A DNA stretch of 64,000 nt. Source: RPQJ01 sp963778185 (GTDB lineage Bacteria; Pseudomonadota; Gammaproteobacteria; Steroidobacterales; Steroidobacteraceae). Shown piece after piece: positions 20,733-33,001 of this stretch; within the stretch, counting starts at the first letter, position 1; every line of letters begins with the position of its first letter. The translations under genes were made by a program, and so were the position numbers. The notes under the pieces were generated by a model. That model ran no database searches. It was not told the DNA's origin and was given only the letters and a program-made list of their open reading frames with translations. Location: contig CAVZTF010000001.1 of NCBI GenBank assembly GCA_963778185.1, forward strand, positions 1-64,000, given 5' to 3'.

Positions 20733-20747
20733 GGCACCTCCCTGGCG
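20733..20747 (+). promoter_or_regulatory. Possible sigma-54 promoter upstream of the FemAB gene
   Basis: cGGCAC-ctccc-TGGCg keeps GG-N10-GC and a perfect GGCAC -24 box, but its -12 box is TGGC instead of TTGC. It lies about 155 bases upstream of the FemAB start. It is weaker than the two PEP-CTERM promoters and could be chance. Confidence 0.35.
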
Positions 20748-20902
20748 CCCTCGACCCCGTTTGCAGTGACGTCGATTCTGTGTTTACTTATGTGACGAGA
20801 GCGCCGAACTCGAATAAGACATCCGAGAGAAATGCGAGCGGCCGCTAGCTAACACGCCATGTCGCTGAAATAGCATGGCTTGGTGGACGACGGGAAAACC
20901 TG

Positions 20903-21940
20903 ATGGGGGTTCAAATCGTGGAAGCTCGGCCCGAGGCATCGGGCGAGGAATGGGATGCCTTTCTGCAAGGGCAGCCCAATGCGAGCTTCTATCATTGCTA
21001 CGGCTGGAAGCGCCTGAACGAGGAGAAGTTCGGCCACACGGCCGTGTATCTCGAAGCGCGTGACGGTGCGGCCCTCGTGGGCGTCCTCCCACTGGTACTG
21101 ACGCGCAGCCGGATCTTCGGGGACATCCTGTGCTCGATGCCGTTCGTCAATTTCGGCGGGCCGATTGCCGTCGACGCCCAGACAACGACGCGGCTGATCG
21201 AAGCCGCCAAGGAACAGGCCGTACGACTGCGCGCGGACTACCTCGAGCTGCGCTGCGACAGTCTGCTCGACACGGACATACCGCCGTCACTGCACAAGAT
21301 CAGCATGACGCTTCAGCTCGAGGCCGATCCGGAGGAACTCTTCAAGAAGTTCACCTCCAAGCACCGGACGCAGGTCCGGCGCGTGTACAAGGACGGGCTG
21401 GCGGTCAAGGCGGGCGGCCGCGAGTTGCTGCCGGCGTTCTACAGCGTGATGCAGCATTCGTTCCGGGACCTCGGAACGCCCCTGTATTCGCCGGATTTCT
21501 TCGCCGCGATCCTCGACGCGTTCCCGGACGCCACCCGCATCTTCGTCTGCCACCGTAACGACGAGCCCGTGGCCGTCGCGTTCAACGGCTATTGCATCAG
21601 CACGGTCGAAGGCATGTGGGCGGGCACGACCGCCCTGGGGCACGAGCTCCAGGCGAATTACGTCCTGTACTGGGAGATGATCAAGGACGCCTGCGAGCGG
21701 GGCTTTCGCCAATATCACCTCGGGCGATCGACCGTTGGCTCGGGCGGGGAGCAGTTCAAGAAGAAGTGGAATGCGGAAGCGAGCCAGCTCTACTGGTACT
21801 TCCACCGCCCAAAGGGCGACCACAAGGCGGCTGTCAACGTCGACAACCCGAAGTTCCAGCTGGCGATCGCGACCTGGCGGAAGTTGCCGTTGTGGGCAAC
21901 GCGCGTGCTTGGGCCGCCGCTCGCCCGAGTCATTCCCTGA
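20903..21940 (+). CDS. FemAB family protein, XrtA/PEP-CTERM system-associated
   Basis: An intact gene of 345 codons. FemAB-like proteins have two GNAT folds and transfer acyl or aminoacyl groups. Here the match is to the group tied to exosortase A loci: EEWDAFLQGQPNASFYHCYG, LVGVLPLVLTRSRIFGDIL, MPFVNFGGPIA, KKFTSKHRTQVRRVYKDGL, MQHSFRDLGTPLYSPDFF and YHLGRSTVGSGGEQFKKKWN. This is a soluble cytoplasmic enzyme acting on a glycan or lipid-linked precursor; the substrate is unknown. The absence of frame shifts contrasts with the GNAT genes to the left. The aminotransferase gene follows after 15 bases. Confidence 0.88.
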   Translation: MGVQIVEARPEASGEEWDAFLQGQPNASFYHCYGWKRLNEEKFGHTAVYLEARDGAALVGVLPLVLTRSRIFGDILCSMPFVNFGGPIAVDAQTTTRLIEAAKEQAVRLRADYLELRCDSLLDTDIPPSLHKISMTLQLEADPEELFKKFTSKHRTQVRRVYKDGLAVKAGGRELLPAFYSVMQHSFRDLGTPLYSPDFFAAILDAFPDATRIFVCHRNDEPVAVAFNGYCISTVEGMWAGTTALGHELQANYVLYWEMIKDACERGFRQYHLGRSTVGSGGEQFKKKWNAEASQLYWYFHRPKGDHKAAVNVDNPKFQLAIATWRKLPLWATRVLGPPLARVIP

Positions 21941-21955
21941 CCCGGCGCTGCCGCG

Positions 21956-23159
21956 ATGGCCTTTGTCGCGCCTGCGGGCATTTCCCTGTCACTCGGCGAC
22001 CTGACGCGCGGCGCCGCGCGGAGTCTCCGCAGCGACGCCATCGAGCAACTTAAGGCCAGGCTCTGCGAGGCCGGCGACCGCAAGCGAGCATGGCTCACCA
22101 CCACCGGCCGCGCGGCGATGGTGTGGGCGTTCGAGGCCATGAAGCTCGCGGCCCGCGACCCGCGGCGGGTCGAAGTCATCTTCCCCGGCTATACCTGCTA
22201 CTCGGTGCCGGCCTCGGTCGAGCGTGCCGGCCTGGTGCCGCGGATCTGCGACGTCGATCCCTCGACGTTTACGCCGGACTTCGACTCGCTGGCCGGCGTC
22301 GATTTCAGCCGCGTGCTCGCGATCGTCTCGGCCAACCTTTACGGCATGCCGAACGCGCTCGAGGAGATGGAGGAATCTCGCGCGCAGGCACGGCATCTTC
22401 ATGCTGGATGACGCCGCGCAGGCACTGGGCGCGCGATACCAGGGGCGACCCGTCGGCAGCTTCGGCGACGTCGGGCTCTACAGCTTCGACAAGGGCAAGA
22501 ACATCACCACGCTGCAGGGCGGGGTGCTGGTGGCGGACTCCGCGAGCTTCGGGCAGGCGCTCGACGAGGCGGCAGCCCGACTGCTCGCAGTGAAACCATC
22601 GGCCACGCTCGCGACCTGGCTCAAGCTGCCGGTGTACTCGCTGATGCTCCGGCCGGCGCTGTATGGCCTGGTGCGGACGCTGCCGCTCGGCCTGGGGCTG
22701 ACTCCGTGGGAGACCGACTTCCCGATTGCGCGCTTCAGCCGCTCGCTGGCCGGCCTGGCCAGTCTGCAGCTGGAACGCCTGGACGAGATGAACGGCACCC
22801 GCATCCGCAACGCGGCTCGGCTGCGTGACGCGCTGGCCGATGTGCGCGGCATCGTCACGCCGCAAGTGCTCGACGGGGCCGAGCCGATCTATCCGCGCTA
22901 CCCCGTGCTGGTCGATGCGAATCGCCGCGCCGGGCTGATCGCGGCGCTGGAGGCAGCAGGGATCGGCGCCACGGCCTCGTATCCCAGTGCTCTGATCGAC
23001 GTGCCGGAGGTGGCGAAGCGGCTTCCCCGTGATCAACGACCGACACCCGGCGCCCGCGATGTGGCCAGCCGCATCATGACATTGCCGACCCACGGCCATT
23101 CGCCGCCCGATCTCGGGCAGCGGATCGCGTCCGTCGCGAAGAAAGTCCTGGCGGGCTGA
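21956..23159 (+). CDS. DegT/DnrJ/EryC1/StrS-type aminotransferase
   Basis: A PLP-dependent enzyme of about 400 residues, typical of aminosugar formation on nucleotide sugars. RKRAWLTTTGRAAMVWAFEA gives the PLP phosphate-binding region. EVIFPGYTCYSVPASVERAG and IFMLDDAAQALGARYQGR (PLP-binding Asp) follow, and FDKGKNITTLQGG carries the Schiff-base Lys. A single shift near 22380 breaks it. It may supply an amino sugar for the neighbouring glycosyltransferase and acyltransferases, or aminate another precursor; the context favours exopolysaccharide. It ends 18 bases before the convergent class-I aminotransferase. Confidence 0.85.
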
Positions 23160-23176
23160 CCCGACCCGCGGGGGCC

Positions 23177-24364
23177 TCAGCCCTCGCGCAGCGCCTTCCC
23201 CATGCGCTCGAGCGCCTTCTCGAGCGTTTCCATGCTGACGGCGAACGAGAAACGGATGTGCCCCGGCGCGCCGAAGCCCGTGCCCGGCACGCCCGCGACG
23301 CCCGCTTTCTCGAGCAGGAACTCGGCGAACTCGTGGTCGTCGGCGAGGCCGAGATTCTTGATGGCCCCGGAAATGTCGCAGAACGCGTAGAACGTCCCCG
23401 CGGCGGGCAGCACCCGGAACCCGGGCAGGGCGTTGAGTCCCTGGTTGAAGAAGTCGTGTCGCGCCTTGAAGTGCCTGTTCATCTCGGCGACGCAGGACTG
23501 GTCGCTGTTCAGCGCCACGACCGCCGCCTTCTGCGCGATGGAGGACGGATTCGAGGTGCTCTGGCTCTGGATCATGGACATGGCGTCGATGATCGTCGCC
23601 GGGCCGCCGCAGTAGCCGATGCGCCAGCCCGTCATTGCGTAGGCCTTCGACACTCCGTTGATCGTGACGGTGCGGCCGTAGAGGTCGGGGCAGGCGGTGA
23701 GGAAGCTCGCGAACGGCTCCTTCGCCCAGTAGATGTGCTCGTACATGTCGTCCGTGGCGATCAGCACGTCGGGATGCCGGCGCAGGACCGCGCCGAGCGA
23801 GTGCAGCTCGGCGTTGGTGTAGGCCGCGCCGGTCGGGTTGCTCGGGCTGTTCAACATGAAGATGCGCGTCTTGGGCGTGATGGCCGCCTCGAGCTGCGCG
23901 GGCGTGATCTTGTAGCCCTGCTCCGGGCCCGCGTACGGCGTGACGGGCACGCCCTCGGCGAGCAGCGCCATGTCGGGGTACGAGACCCAGTAGGGCGCGG
24001 GGACGATGACCTCGTCGCCCGGGTCGATCGTCGCCATGAACAGGTTGTAGATCGTCTGCTTGGCGCCCGTCGAGACGAGGATCTGCGGGCGCGTGTATTC
24101 GATGCCGTTGTCGCGCTTGAACTTCGCGATGATGGCGTCCTTGAGGTCCGGGATCCCTTCCACGGCCGTGTAGCGCGTGAAACCCTTGCGGATGGCCTCG
24201 ATGCCGGCCTCGGCGATGTGCGCCGGCGTGTCGAAATCGGGCTCGCCCACGCCAAGGCCGATGATGTCGCGGCCCTCGGCCTTGAGCCTGGCGACACGGC
24301 CGGTGAGGGCGACGGTGGGCGAGGGTTTGACGCGCTTCAGGCGCTCGGCGAGTACGACGGTCAA
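23177..24364 (-). CDS. Class I pyridoxal-phosphate aminotransferase (aspartate aminotransferase type)
   Basis: An intact protein of 395 residues of aminotransferase subgroup I-gamma (thermophilic-type AspC, also prephenate aminotransferase). GLGVGEPDFDTPAHIAEAG, STGAKQTIYNLFMATIDPGD, FMLNSPSNPTGAAYTNAEL (PLP-contacting Asn), TDDMYEHIYW and NGVSKAYAMTGWRIGY (Schiff-base Lys in SKAYAMTGWRIG) are all present, and the substrate Arg region PGHIRFSFA lies near the C-terminus. It interconverts aspartate and oxaloacetate, and may also transaminate prephenate. It is divergent from uvrB across about 84 bases. Confidence 0.9.
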   Translation of the reverse strand: MTVVLAERLKRVKPSPTVALTGRVARLKAEGRDIIGLGVGEPDFDTPAHIAEAGIEAIRKGFTRYTAVEGIPDLKDAIIAKFKRDNGIEYTRPQILVSTGAKQTIYNLFMATIDPGDEVIVPAPYWVSYPDMALLAEGVPVTPYAGPEQGYKITPAQLEAAITPKTRIFMLNSPSNPTGAAYTNAELHSLGAVLRRHPDVLIATDDMYEHIYWAKEPFASFLTACPDLYGRTVTINGVSKAYAMTGWRIGYCGGPATIIDAMSMIQSQSTSNPSSIAQKAAVVALNSDQSCVAEMNRHFKARHDFFNQGLNALPGFRVLPAAGTFYAFCDISGAIKNLGLADDHEFAEFLLEKAGVAGVPGTGFGAPGHIRFSFAVSMETLEKALERMGKALREG

Positions 24365-24448
24365 CGGTGTATTCCGAGGGGGGAGGGGAACGCGTATCTT
24401 AGGCGATTCGGCCCCACCTCCCCAAGCTCGATCGCAACCCGCACTTTC

Positions 24449-28127
<3,679 letters not shown>

Positions 28128-28209
28128 TTTCCCGGTATTTCTCCGACTTACGCGGCCGCGGCCGTCGGACTAGCGTGATTGCTCACAATCCCCTCGGAAG
28201 GTGTGAGCC

Positions 28210-29248
28210 ATGCGTTCCCTCGCGATTCCCGTCGTCCTCCTGACTTCGACCCTGTTTACCGCTACGGCCTCGGCGGCGGCCGGTGATTGGCAGGCCTTGC
28301 CGGACGTAGCCCCGGCGCCGGCCGACAACCTGACCACGCCGAGCAAGGTCGAGCTCGGCAAGATGCTGTATTTCGACACGCGCCTGTCGTCGAGCGGCAA
28401 CGTGTCGTGCTTCTCCTGCCACAACGTCATGGAAGGCGGCGACGACCACCGGCCCGACCTCCATCGGCGTGCACGGCCATGTCGGCGGCCGCAATGCGCC
28501 CTCGGTGTGGAACGCGGCGTTCCTGTCCAGCCAGTTCTGGGACGGGCGCGCGGCGACGCTCGAGGACCAGGCGAAGGGTCCCCCGGCCAACCCGATCGAG
28601 ATGGGCATGCCCAATCTCGACGCGGTCATCGGCCGCGTGCGGAACATCCCGGGCTACAAGCCGTACTTCGAAAAGGCCTTCGGAGCGGGTGAGACCGTCA
28701 CCATGGACAACGCGGCCAAGGCCATCGCCGCCTACGAGCGCACGCTGATCACGCCGAACAGCGCGTACGACAAGTACGCCAAGGGGGACACGAAGGCGCT
28801 CACGGCGCAGCAGGCCCGCGGTCTGCAGACCTTCGCGGATATCGGCTGCACCAGCTGCCACCAGGGCCCGACCTTCGCGGGACCGCCACTGCCGGTGGGC
28901 ACGGGATTCTTCATGAAGTTCCCGACCTTCCCGGACAGCCCATACGTCGCGAAGTACGACTTCCTGAGCGACACGGGGCGCGCGAGCGTCACCAAGGACG
29001 ACGCCGACAAGAACATGTGGCGAGTGCCCGGCCTGCGCAACCTCGTGTTCACCGCGCCGTATTTCCACAACGGCCAGGTCCACACGATGGGTGAGGCGGT
29101 CCGCATCATGGCGAGCGCGCAGTTGAATGCGACGCTCACCGACGCACAGGTCGACGACGTCGTGTCGTTCCTCGAGTCGCTGACGGGGCCGTTCCCGACG
29201 CAGCAGATGCCGCGGCTGCCGCCGACGCCGGGGGACCTCATCGACTGA
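28210..29248 (+). CDS. Di-heme cytochrome c peroxidase
   Basis: A periplasmic bacterial di-heme peroxidase that reduces H2O2 with electrons from small cytochromes. A signal peptide (MRSLAIPVVLLTSTLFTATA-SAA) is followed by VELGKMLYFDTRLSSSGNVS and the first heme site CFSCH. After a shift near 28445 come GGRNAPSVWNAAFLSSQFWD, the second heme site CTSCH, and FHNGQVHTMGEAVRIM, which carries conserved ligand regions. About 345 residues is normal for the family. It is convergent with the dehydrogenase-like gene 10 bases away. The physiological donor cannot be told from the sequence. Confidence 0.9.
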
Positions 29249-29258
29249 GGTCGTCCAC

Positions 29259-30938
29259 TTATTCCGCTGCGCTGGCCTTGCGCAACAGCGAGACGAGGTC
29301 GGCGATGGTTTCGGCAGACAGGCCGGGATGGGGCATCGTCGTGCCCGGCGCATGCTTTTGCGGATCGCTCAGGTAACTCGCGATCCGCTCGTCCGACCAG
29401 GTGTCGCCGAGTGATCGGAGCGCGTCGGAGTACTCCGCAAACGATGTCGCGGCCGTCGGGCGACCGTGGACGTTGGCCAGGCTCGGCGCGCCGCCGTGCT
29501 CGTCGGGATCGAACGAGTGGCACTCGGCGCAGCCCAAGATCGCGCTCGACAGCCCGGCCTTGCGCTGCGGTTCGAGGTCCAGGGCCCCGATCGCTTCCTC
29601 GAGGTAGGCAAACGACTGCGACGCGGCGGCCTTCGTGACGAAGACCAGCTCGGCGTCGTCCGTCCAGAGCACGATCCGCCCGTCCGTGTGCTGGTGCACG
29701 TAGCGCATGCGCTCGCCGATCTCGATCGGCTCGGCGAACAGGATGCGGCCGTCCGTCTCGCGCAGCCGGAACAGCGTGCCGGCCTTGAGCGAGGCGACGA
29801 GAAAGTCGCCGTCCCAGGTGGAGTCGAAGCCCGTGACCTGGACGAGGTTCGAGATGCCGATCGACGGCACCCAGGCGTGGACGGGCGCGTCGAAGCCGTC
29901 GTGACGGCCGTGGGGTGCGGTGGTCGGCCAGGGCAGCTTGTTGTAGCGCGTGCCCAGCGTGGCCAGCGGCCAGCCGAAGTTGCGTCCTGCCTCCACCAGG
30001 TTGAGTTCGTCGCCGCCCCGGGGGCCGTGTTCCACCGCCCAGATGCGCCCGGTGCGATCGACCATGACGCCCTGGACGTTGCGGTTCCCGATGGACAGGT
30101 GGCGCGACTCGCCGGTGAGAACGTCGATCTCGATGACCTTTCCGTAATCGTTGTCCGTGCCCTGGGGCAGCGCGTCGGGCGCATACAGGCCGTCCCAGTG
30201 ATAGTCGCCGCTGCCGAGGATGATCTTGCCGGGCGCGGCGTAGGCCATCCGTCCGCCGGCCATGTGGCCCTCGAGCGCGCGCATGGTCTCCTTCAGCGGC
30301 AGGCACGGTCGGGTTCGGAAAAAGACGTCCCAGTCCTCGGGTTCAGCCACGAGGGTGGCCAGGTTGGAGTCCGGTGCGTCGAGTTTCAGGCGGGCCAGCG
30401 CGGTCCCGTAGCACTCGAGCTCGGGGCGCCACTCGGTGTAGGAGACGACGAGGAATTCCTCCGACTCGTGCTCGACGTGGAGGATGTGGTTGTATCGGAA
30501 GAACTCGGGGGCGTGCTTCAGGTGCTTGAACTTGCCGGTTTCGGCGGCCGCCTTGTAGTCCGCGAAGTGGTTGTCCGGGGTGGCGATGCGCGTGCGCTGC
30601 GGCGTCGTACCGTCGATCGACCAGATCGCCCCGTCGTGCGTGAGCAGGAGCAGCGAGTCACCCGCTGAGGTCAGGCCGCCGCCGGCGCCTTGCCGGTCCA
30701 CGGGCACCTTGACGGTATGCAGCCGCAGGTCGAGGAAGGTGCTGGCGACGTTCCGGTCCGGCGTTGGTTGCTCGGGCAGGAACCCCGCGATCACGCCCCC
30801 GATCTTCTTCTCGATGCCGACGACGACCCGGCTGGGGAACAAGTCCCGCTTGGCCATGAGCACGCCCGCGACGAAGACGGCCGCCAGGACGGCGAGGCCG
30901 GCGAGGGCAATGACGGTCCGGGACGGGGCCTCTTTCAC
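29259..30938 (-). CDS. PQQ-dependent sugar dehydrogenase-like protein with cytochrome c domain
   Basis: An intact protein of 559 residues. An N-terminal membrane anchor (VIALAGLAVLAAVFVAGVLM) leads to a long periplasmic beta-propeller of the glucose/sorbosone dehydrogenase type. It shows GVMVDRTGRIWAVEHGPRGG-DELNLVEAGRNFGWP, the family's most typical signature. The last ~100 residues hold a single c-type heme site CAECH with a distal Met region (APGTTMPHPGLS). It could oxidise an aldose or related substrate and pass electrons to its own heme. A PQQ requirement is inferred from the family. Confidence 0.85.
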   Translation of the reverse strand: MKEAPSRTVIALAGLAVLAAVFVAGVLMAKRDLFPSRVVVGIEKKIGGVIAGFLPEQPTPDRNVASTFLDLRLHTVKVPVDRQGAGGGLTSAGDSLLLLTHDGAIWSIDGTTPQRTRIATPDNHFADYKAAAETGKFKHLKHAPEFFRYNHILHVEHESEEFLVVSYTEWRPELECYGTALARLKLDAPDSNLATLVAEPEDWDVFFRTRPCLPLKETMRALEGHMAGGRMAYAAPGKIILGSGDYHWDGLYAPDALPQGTDNDYGKVIEIDVLTGESRHLSIGNRNVQGVMVDRTGRIWAVEHGPRGGDELNLVEAGRNFGWPLATLGTRYNKLPWPTTAPHGRHDGFDAPVHAWVPSIGISNLVQVTGFDSTWDGDFLVASLKAGTLFRLRETDGRILFAEPIEIGERMRYVHQHTDGRIVLWTDDAELVFVTKAAASQSFAYLEEAIGALDLEPQRKAGLSSAILGCAECHSFDPDEHGGAPSLANVHGRPTAATSFAEYSDALRSLGDTWSDERIASYLSDPQKHAPGTTMPHPGLSAETIADLVSLLRKASAAE

Positions 30939-31025
30939 GCGTGCCAGTTCAGGGTGGCTAAAAACGGTCGCACCCTAGCACGACTGCCGTTCCGGGCATT
31001 GCGACGGGATACGCAGCGCCAAGAT

Positions 31026-31043
31026 TGGGTGTAAATGGGTGTA
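31026..31043 (+). repeat. Direct repeat TGGGTGTA x2 at 10-bp spacing before fic
   Basis: TGGGTGTA occurs at 31026-31033 and 31036-31043, one helical turn apart, ending 10 bases before the fic ATG. It overlaps the expected ribosome-binding and promoter area. It could be the operator for the winged-helix C-terminus of the Fic protein, which is inference. Confidence 0.45.
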
Positions 31044-31053
31044 GTATTGGTTC

Positions 31054-32105
31054 ATGGTACGAGCCGACACCCTCCAGATCACCCCGGAAATCCTGGGCTT
31101 GATTGCCAGGATCGACGAATTCAAAGGAGCCTGGCGCGCCCTTGGCACGCTCGCGCCGGATCGCCTGTCGGCCTTGCGACGCGTGGCCACCATCGAAAGC
31201 ATCGGCTCCTCCACTCGCATCGAGGGCAGCAAGCTGTCCGACCGGGAGGTGGAGCAATTACTGTCGAGGCTCGAGATCTCAAGTCCTTCGCGACTCGCGA
31301 CGAGCAGGAAGTGGCCGGCTATGCGGAGCTGATGGATCTGGTGTTCTCGTCGTGGCAGGACATCCCGTTCACCGAGAACCTCATCAGGCAATTGCACCAG
31401 GTCCTGTTGCGCTACAGCGAGAAGGACGCCTGGCATCGTGGCCGCTATAAGACGAACCCGAATAGCGTCGCCGCCTACGATGAGAACGGCGTGCAGATCG
31501 GCATCGTGTTCCAGACGGCCACGCCCTTCGATACCCCCCGCCTGATGACGGAACTGGTGGCTTGGGTCGACGAGGAGCGTGAAGCGGCCCGCCTGCATCC
31601 GTTGCTGATTGTCGCGCTGTGCATCGTGGTATTTCTGGAGATCCATCCGTTCCAGGATGGCAACGGCCGGCTGAGTCGAGTACTGACGACGTTACTGCTC
31701 ATGCAGGCGGGCTACGCCTACGTCCCGTACAGCTCGTTGGAGAGCGTGGTCGAGCAGAGCAAGGAGGCCTACTACCTGGCACTGCGACAGACTCAGGGCA
31801 CGATCCGCAGCGATGCGCCGAATTGGCAGCCGTGGCTCGACTTCTTCCTTCGTTCCCTGGCCGAGCAGGTCCGGCGACTGGAGACGAAGGTCGCGCGAGA
31901 GAAGATCGTGCTGGCATCCATGCCGGCGCTGTCACTGCGCATTGTCGAGTTTGCGCGGGAGCATGGCCGCGTCACCATCGGCGAGATCATCAAGCTGACC
32001 GGGGCCAGCCGCAACACACTCAAGCAGCACCTCCGGGCACTGGTCGAACGCGGGACATTGAACCAGCATGGCAGCGGACGAGGCGTCTGGTACGACCTGC
32101 GTTGA
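31054..32105 (+). CDS. Fic family protein with C-terminal winged-helix domain (one frameshift)
   Basis: Fic proteins transfer AMP (or related groups) from nucleotides to Ser/Thr/Tyr of target proteins. The core motif HPFQDGNGRLSR holds catalytic His and the phosphate-binding Gly-Asn-Gly-Arg. An N-terminal inhibitory helix with SSTRIEG makes it a class II (self-inhibited) Fic. The C-terminal 60 residues (VTIGEIIKLTGASRNTLKQH) form a winged-helix DNA-binding domain, common in Fic proteins that repress their own promoter. A shift near 31285 splits the reading frame after LLSRLEI. It faces the ccdAB pair, which suggests a small toxin island. Confidence 0.88.
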
Positions 32106-32132
32106 TCGGGATGTCGTCGGCTGGCGGCGTGT

Positions 32133-32453
32133 TCAGATGCCGGTGAAGAGAAGGTCGAGCGCTGCAATGAGGGACTGGCGTTGCGGCGAGAGGTCGGCCA
32201 CCGGAGGGCCGAGTTCCTTCTTCGCGATGCCGGCCAATTGCGGAGTGACGGCAACATAGTCCCGTCCGTCCACCGTGCAAATCGGAGTGAGCGTCTGCAT
32301 CGACGTGCGCTTCGCAGTCGGCGTGGCCGGTGCCAGCGGAATCACGACACGCGTGTCGAGCCCGTCGAGCAGGTCGGTCTGCACATCGAGTAGCAGCGGG
32401 AACCGCCCCCGAGTGGCGGCGTTCAGATTGCGGTACACCGTGAACTGCGGCAT
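32133..32453 (-). CDS. ccdB: CcdB-family toxin
   Basis: A CcdB-type toxin of 106 residues. CcdB poisons DNA gyrase by trapping it on DNA. MPQFTVYRNLN, FPLLLDVQTDLLDGLDTRVV, PLAPA, YVAVTPQLAGIAKKELG and LIAALDLLFTGI align well with chromosomal CcdB proteins. In F-plasmid CcdB the last three residues are Trp-Gly-Ile and the Trp is needed for gyrase poisoning; here the end is Thr-Gly-Ile, so toxicity may be weakened. ATG 32453 is preferred over the TTG at 32465. The antitoxin gene ends 15 bases upstream, in the usual ccdA-ccdB order. Confidence 0.88.
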   Translation of the reverse strand: MPQFTVYRNLNAATRGRFPLLLDVQTDLLDGLDTRVVIPLAPATPTAKRTSMQTLTPICTVDGRDYVAVTPQLAGIAKKELGPPVADLSPQRQSLIAALDLLFTGI

Positions 32454-32468
32454 CGAGGCGGCCAATCG

Positions 32469-32721
32469 TCAGAAGCTGCGCAGGGTGTCGGCGAACACGC
32501 CGTGCCGGCTGACCTGCTCATTGTAGGCATCGATGCCCGGCCGGTTGTCGGCCAGCCAGCGCTCGCGCCGGCTCTGGCGCAGCGCATCGGCCAACGCGCG
32601 CTCCAGGGTGGCGGACAGGTTGATGTCCTGCTCACGGGCCGCTCGCAGCAGTGCGGCATCGACGCTGAGGTTGACCGCCTTCTTGCCGCGGGACTTGATC
32701 TCGTCGCGGACGCCAGCTCAT
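32469..32721 (-). CDS. ccdA: CcdA-family antitoxin (start disturbed by an indel)
   Basis: An antitoxin of about 80 residues with an N-terminal ribbon-helix-helix part (KAVNLSVDAALLRAAREQ) and a C-terminal toxin-binding tail (RWLADNRPGIDAYNEQ, HGVFADTLRSF), typical of CcdA. The RHH frame has no start codon before an upstream stop, whereas ATG 32721 opens the neighbouring frame. One indel near 32705 reconciles them. It binds and neutralises CcdB and represses the operon, probably at the inverted repeat upstream. Confidence 0.82.
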
Positions 32722-32744
32722 GCGCGGACTCCGGGTTCAAATGC

Positions 32745-32767
32745 TGTGCGCATAACATATGCGCACA
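32745..32767. promoter_or_regulatory. Inverted repeat upstream of ccdAB, probable CcdA operator
   Basis: TGTGCGCAT-aacat-ATGCGCACA is a perfect 9-bp inverted repeat with a 5-base spacer, 24 bases upstream of the ccdA start. Ribbon-helix-helix antitoxins bind such palindromes to repress their own operon. Confidence 0.55.
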
Positions 32768-32902
32768 ACATCCTTTGTGCAAGACCGCCTGCGCGGCGGC
32801 CGGCCTCAGCCTCCGCAGCCTCAGCCCACAGCCCTCAGCCCTCAGCCCTCCTTCCCCTAGCCTCCCGCCTTCCGTTTCCTGTATCCTCCGCGGCTCGTTT
32901 GA

Positions 32903-32977
32903 GGGCGCATAGCTCAGCGGTAGAGCACTACCTTGACATGGTAGGGGTCCGTGGTTCGATCCCACGTGCGCCCACCA
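32903..32977 (+). tRNA. tRNA-Val (anticodon GAC)
   Basis: A full cloverleaf is visible. The acceptor stem is GGGCGCA/TGCGCCC and the D-arm AGCTCAGCGGTAGAGC. The anticodon arm CTACC-TTGACAT-GGTAG has anticodon GAC, the T-arm has GGTTCGATCCC, and the encoded 3' end is ACCA. It lies between the ccdAB island and thrS, a common position for integration boundaries. Confidence 0.95.
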
Positions 32978-33001
32978 GACCCTGGCCAGCCAAGGATCCG
33001 T

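Noticed and set aside
23258..24448. Long open frame on the plus strand opposite the class-I aminotransferase, continuous with uvrB
   Set aside because: It is the antisense of a clear aminotransferase and lacks protein-like motifs. UvrB similarity begins only at ATG 24449.
32745..32977. tRNA-Val as a used attachment site
   Set aside because: I looked for a second copy of the tRNA 3' end within the window and for an integrase gene and found neither, so no att pair is claimed.
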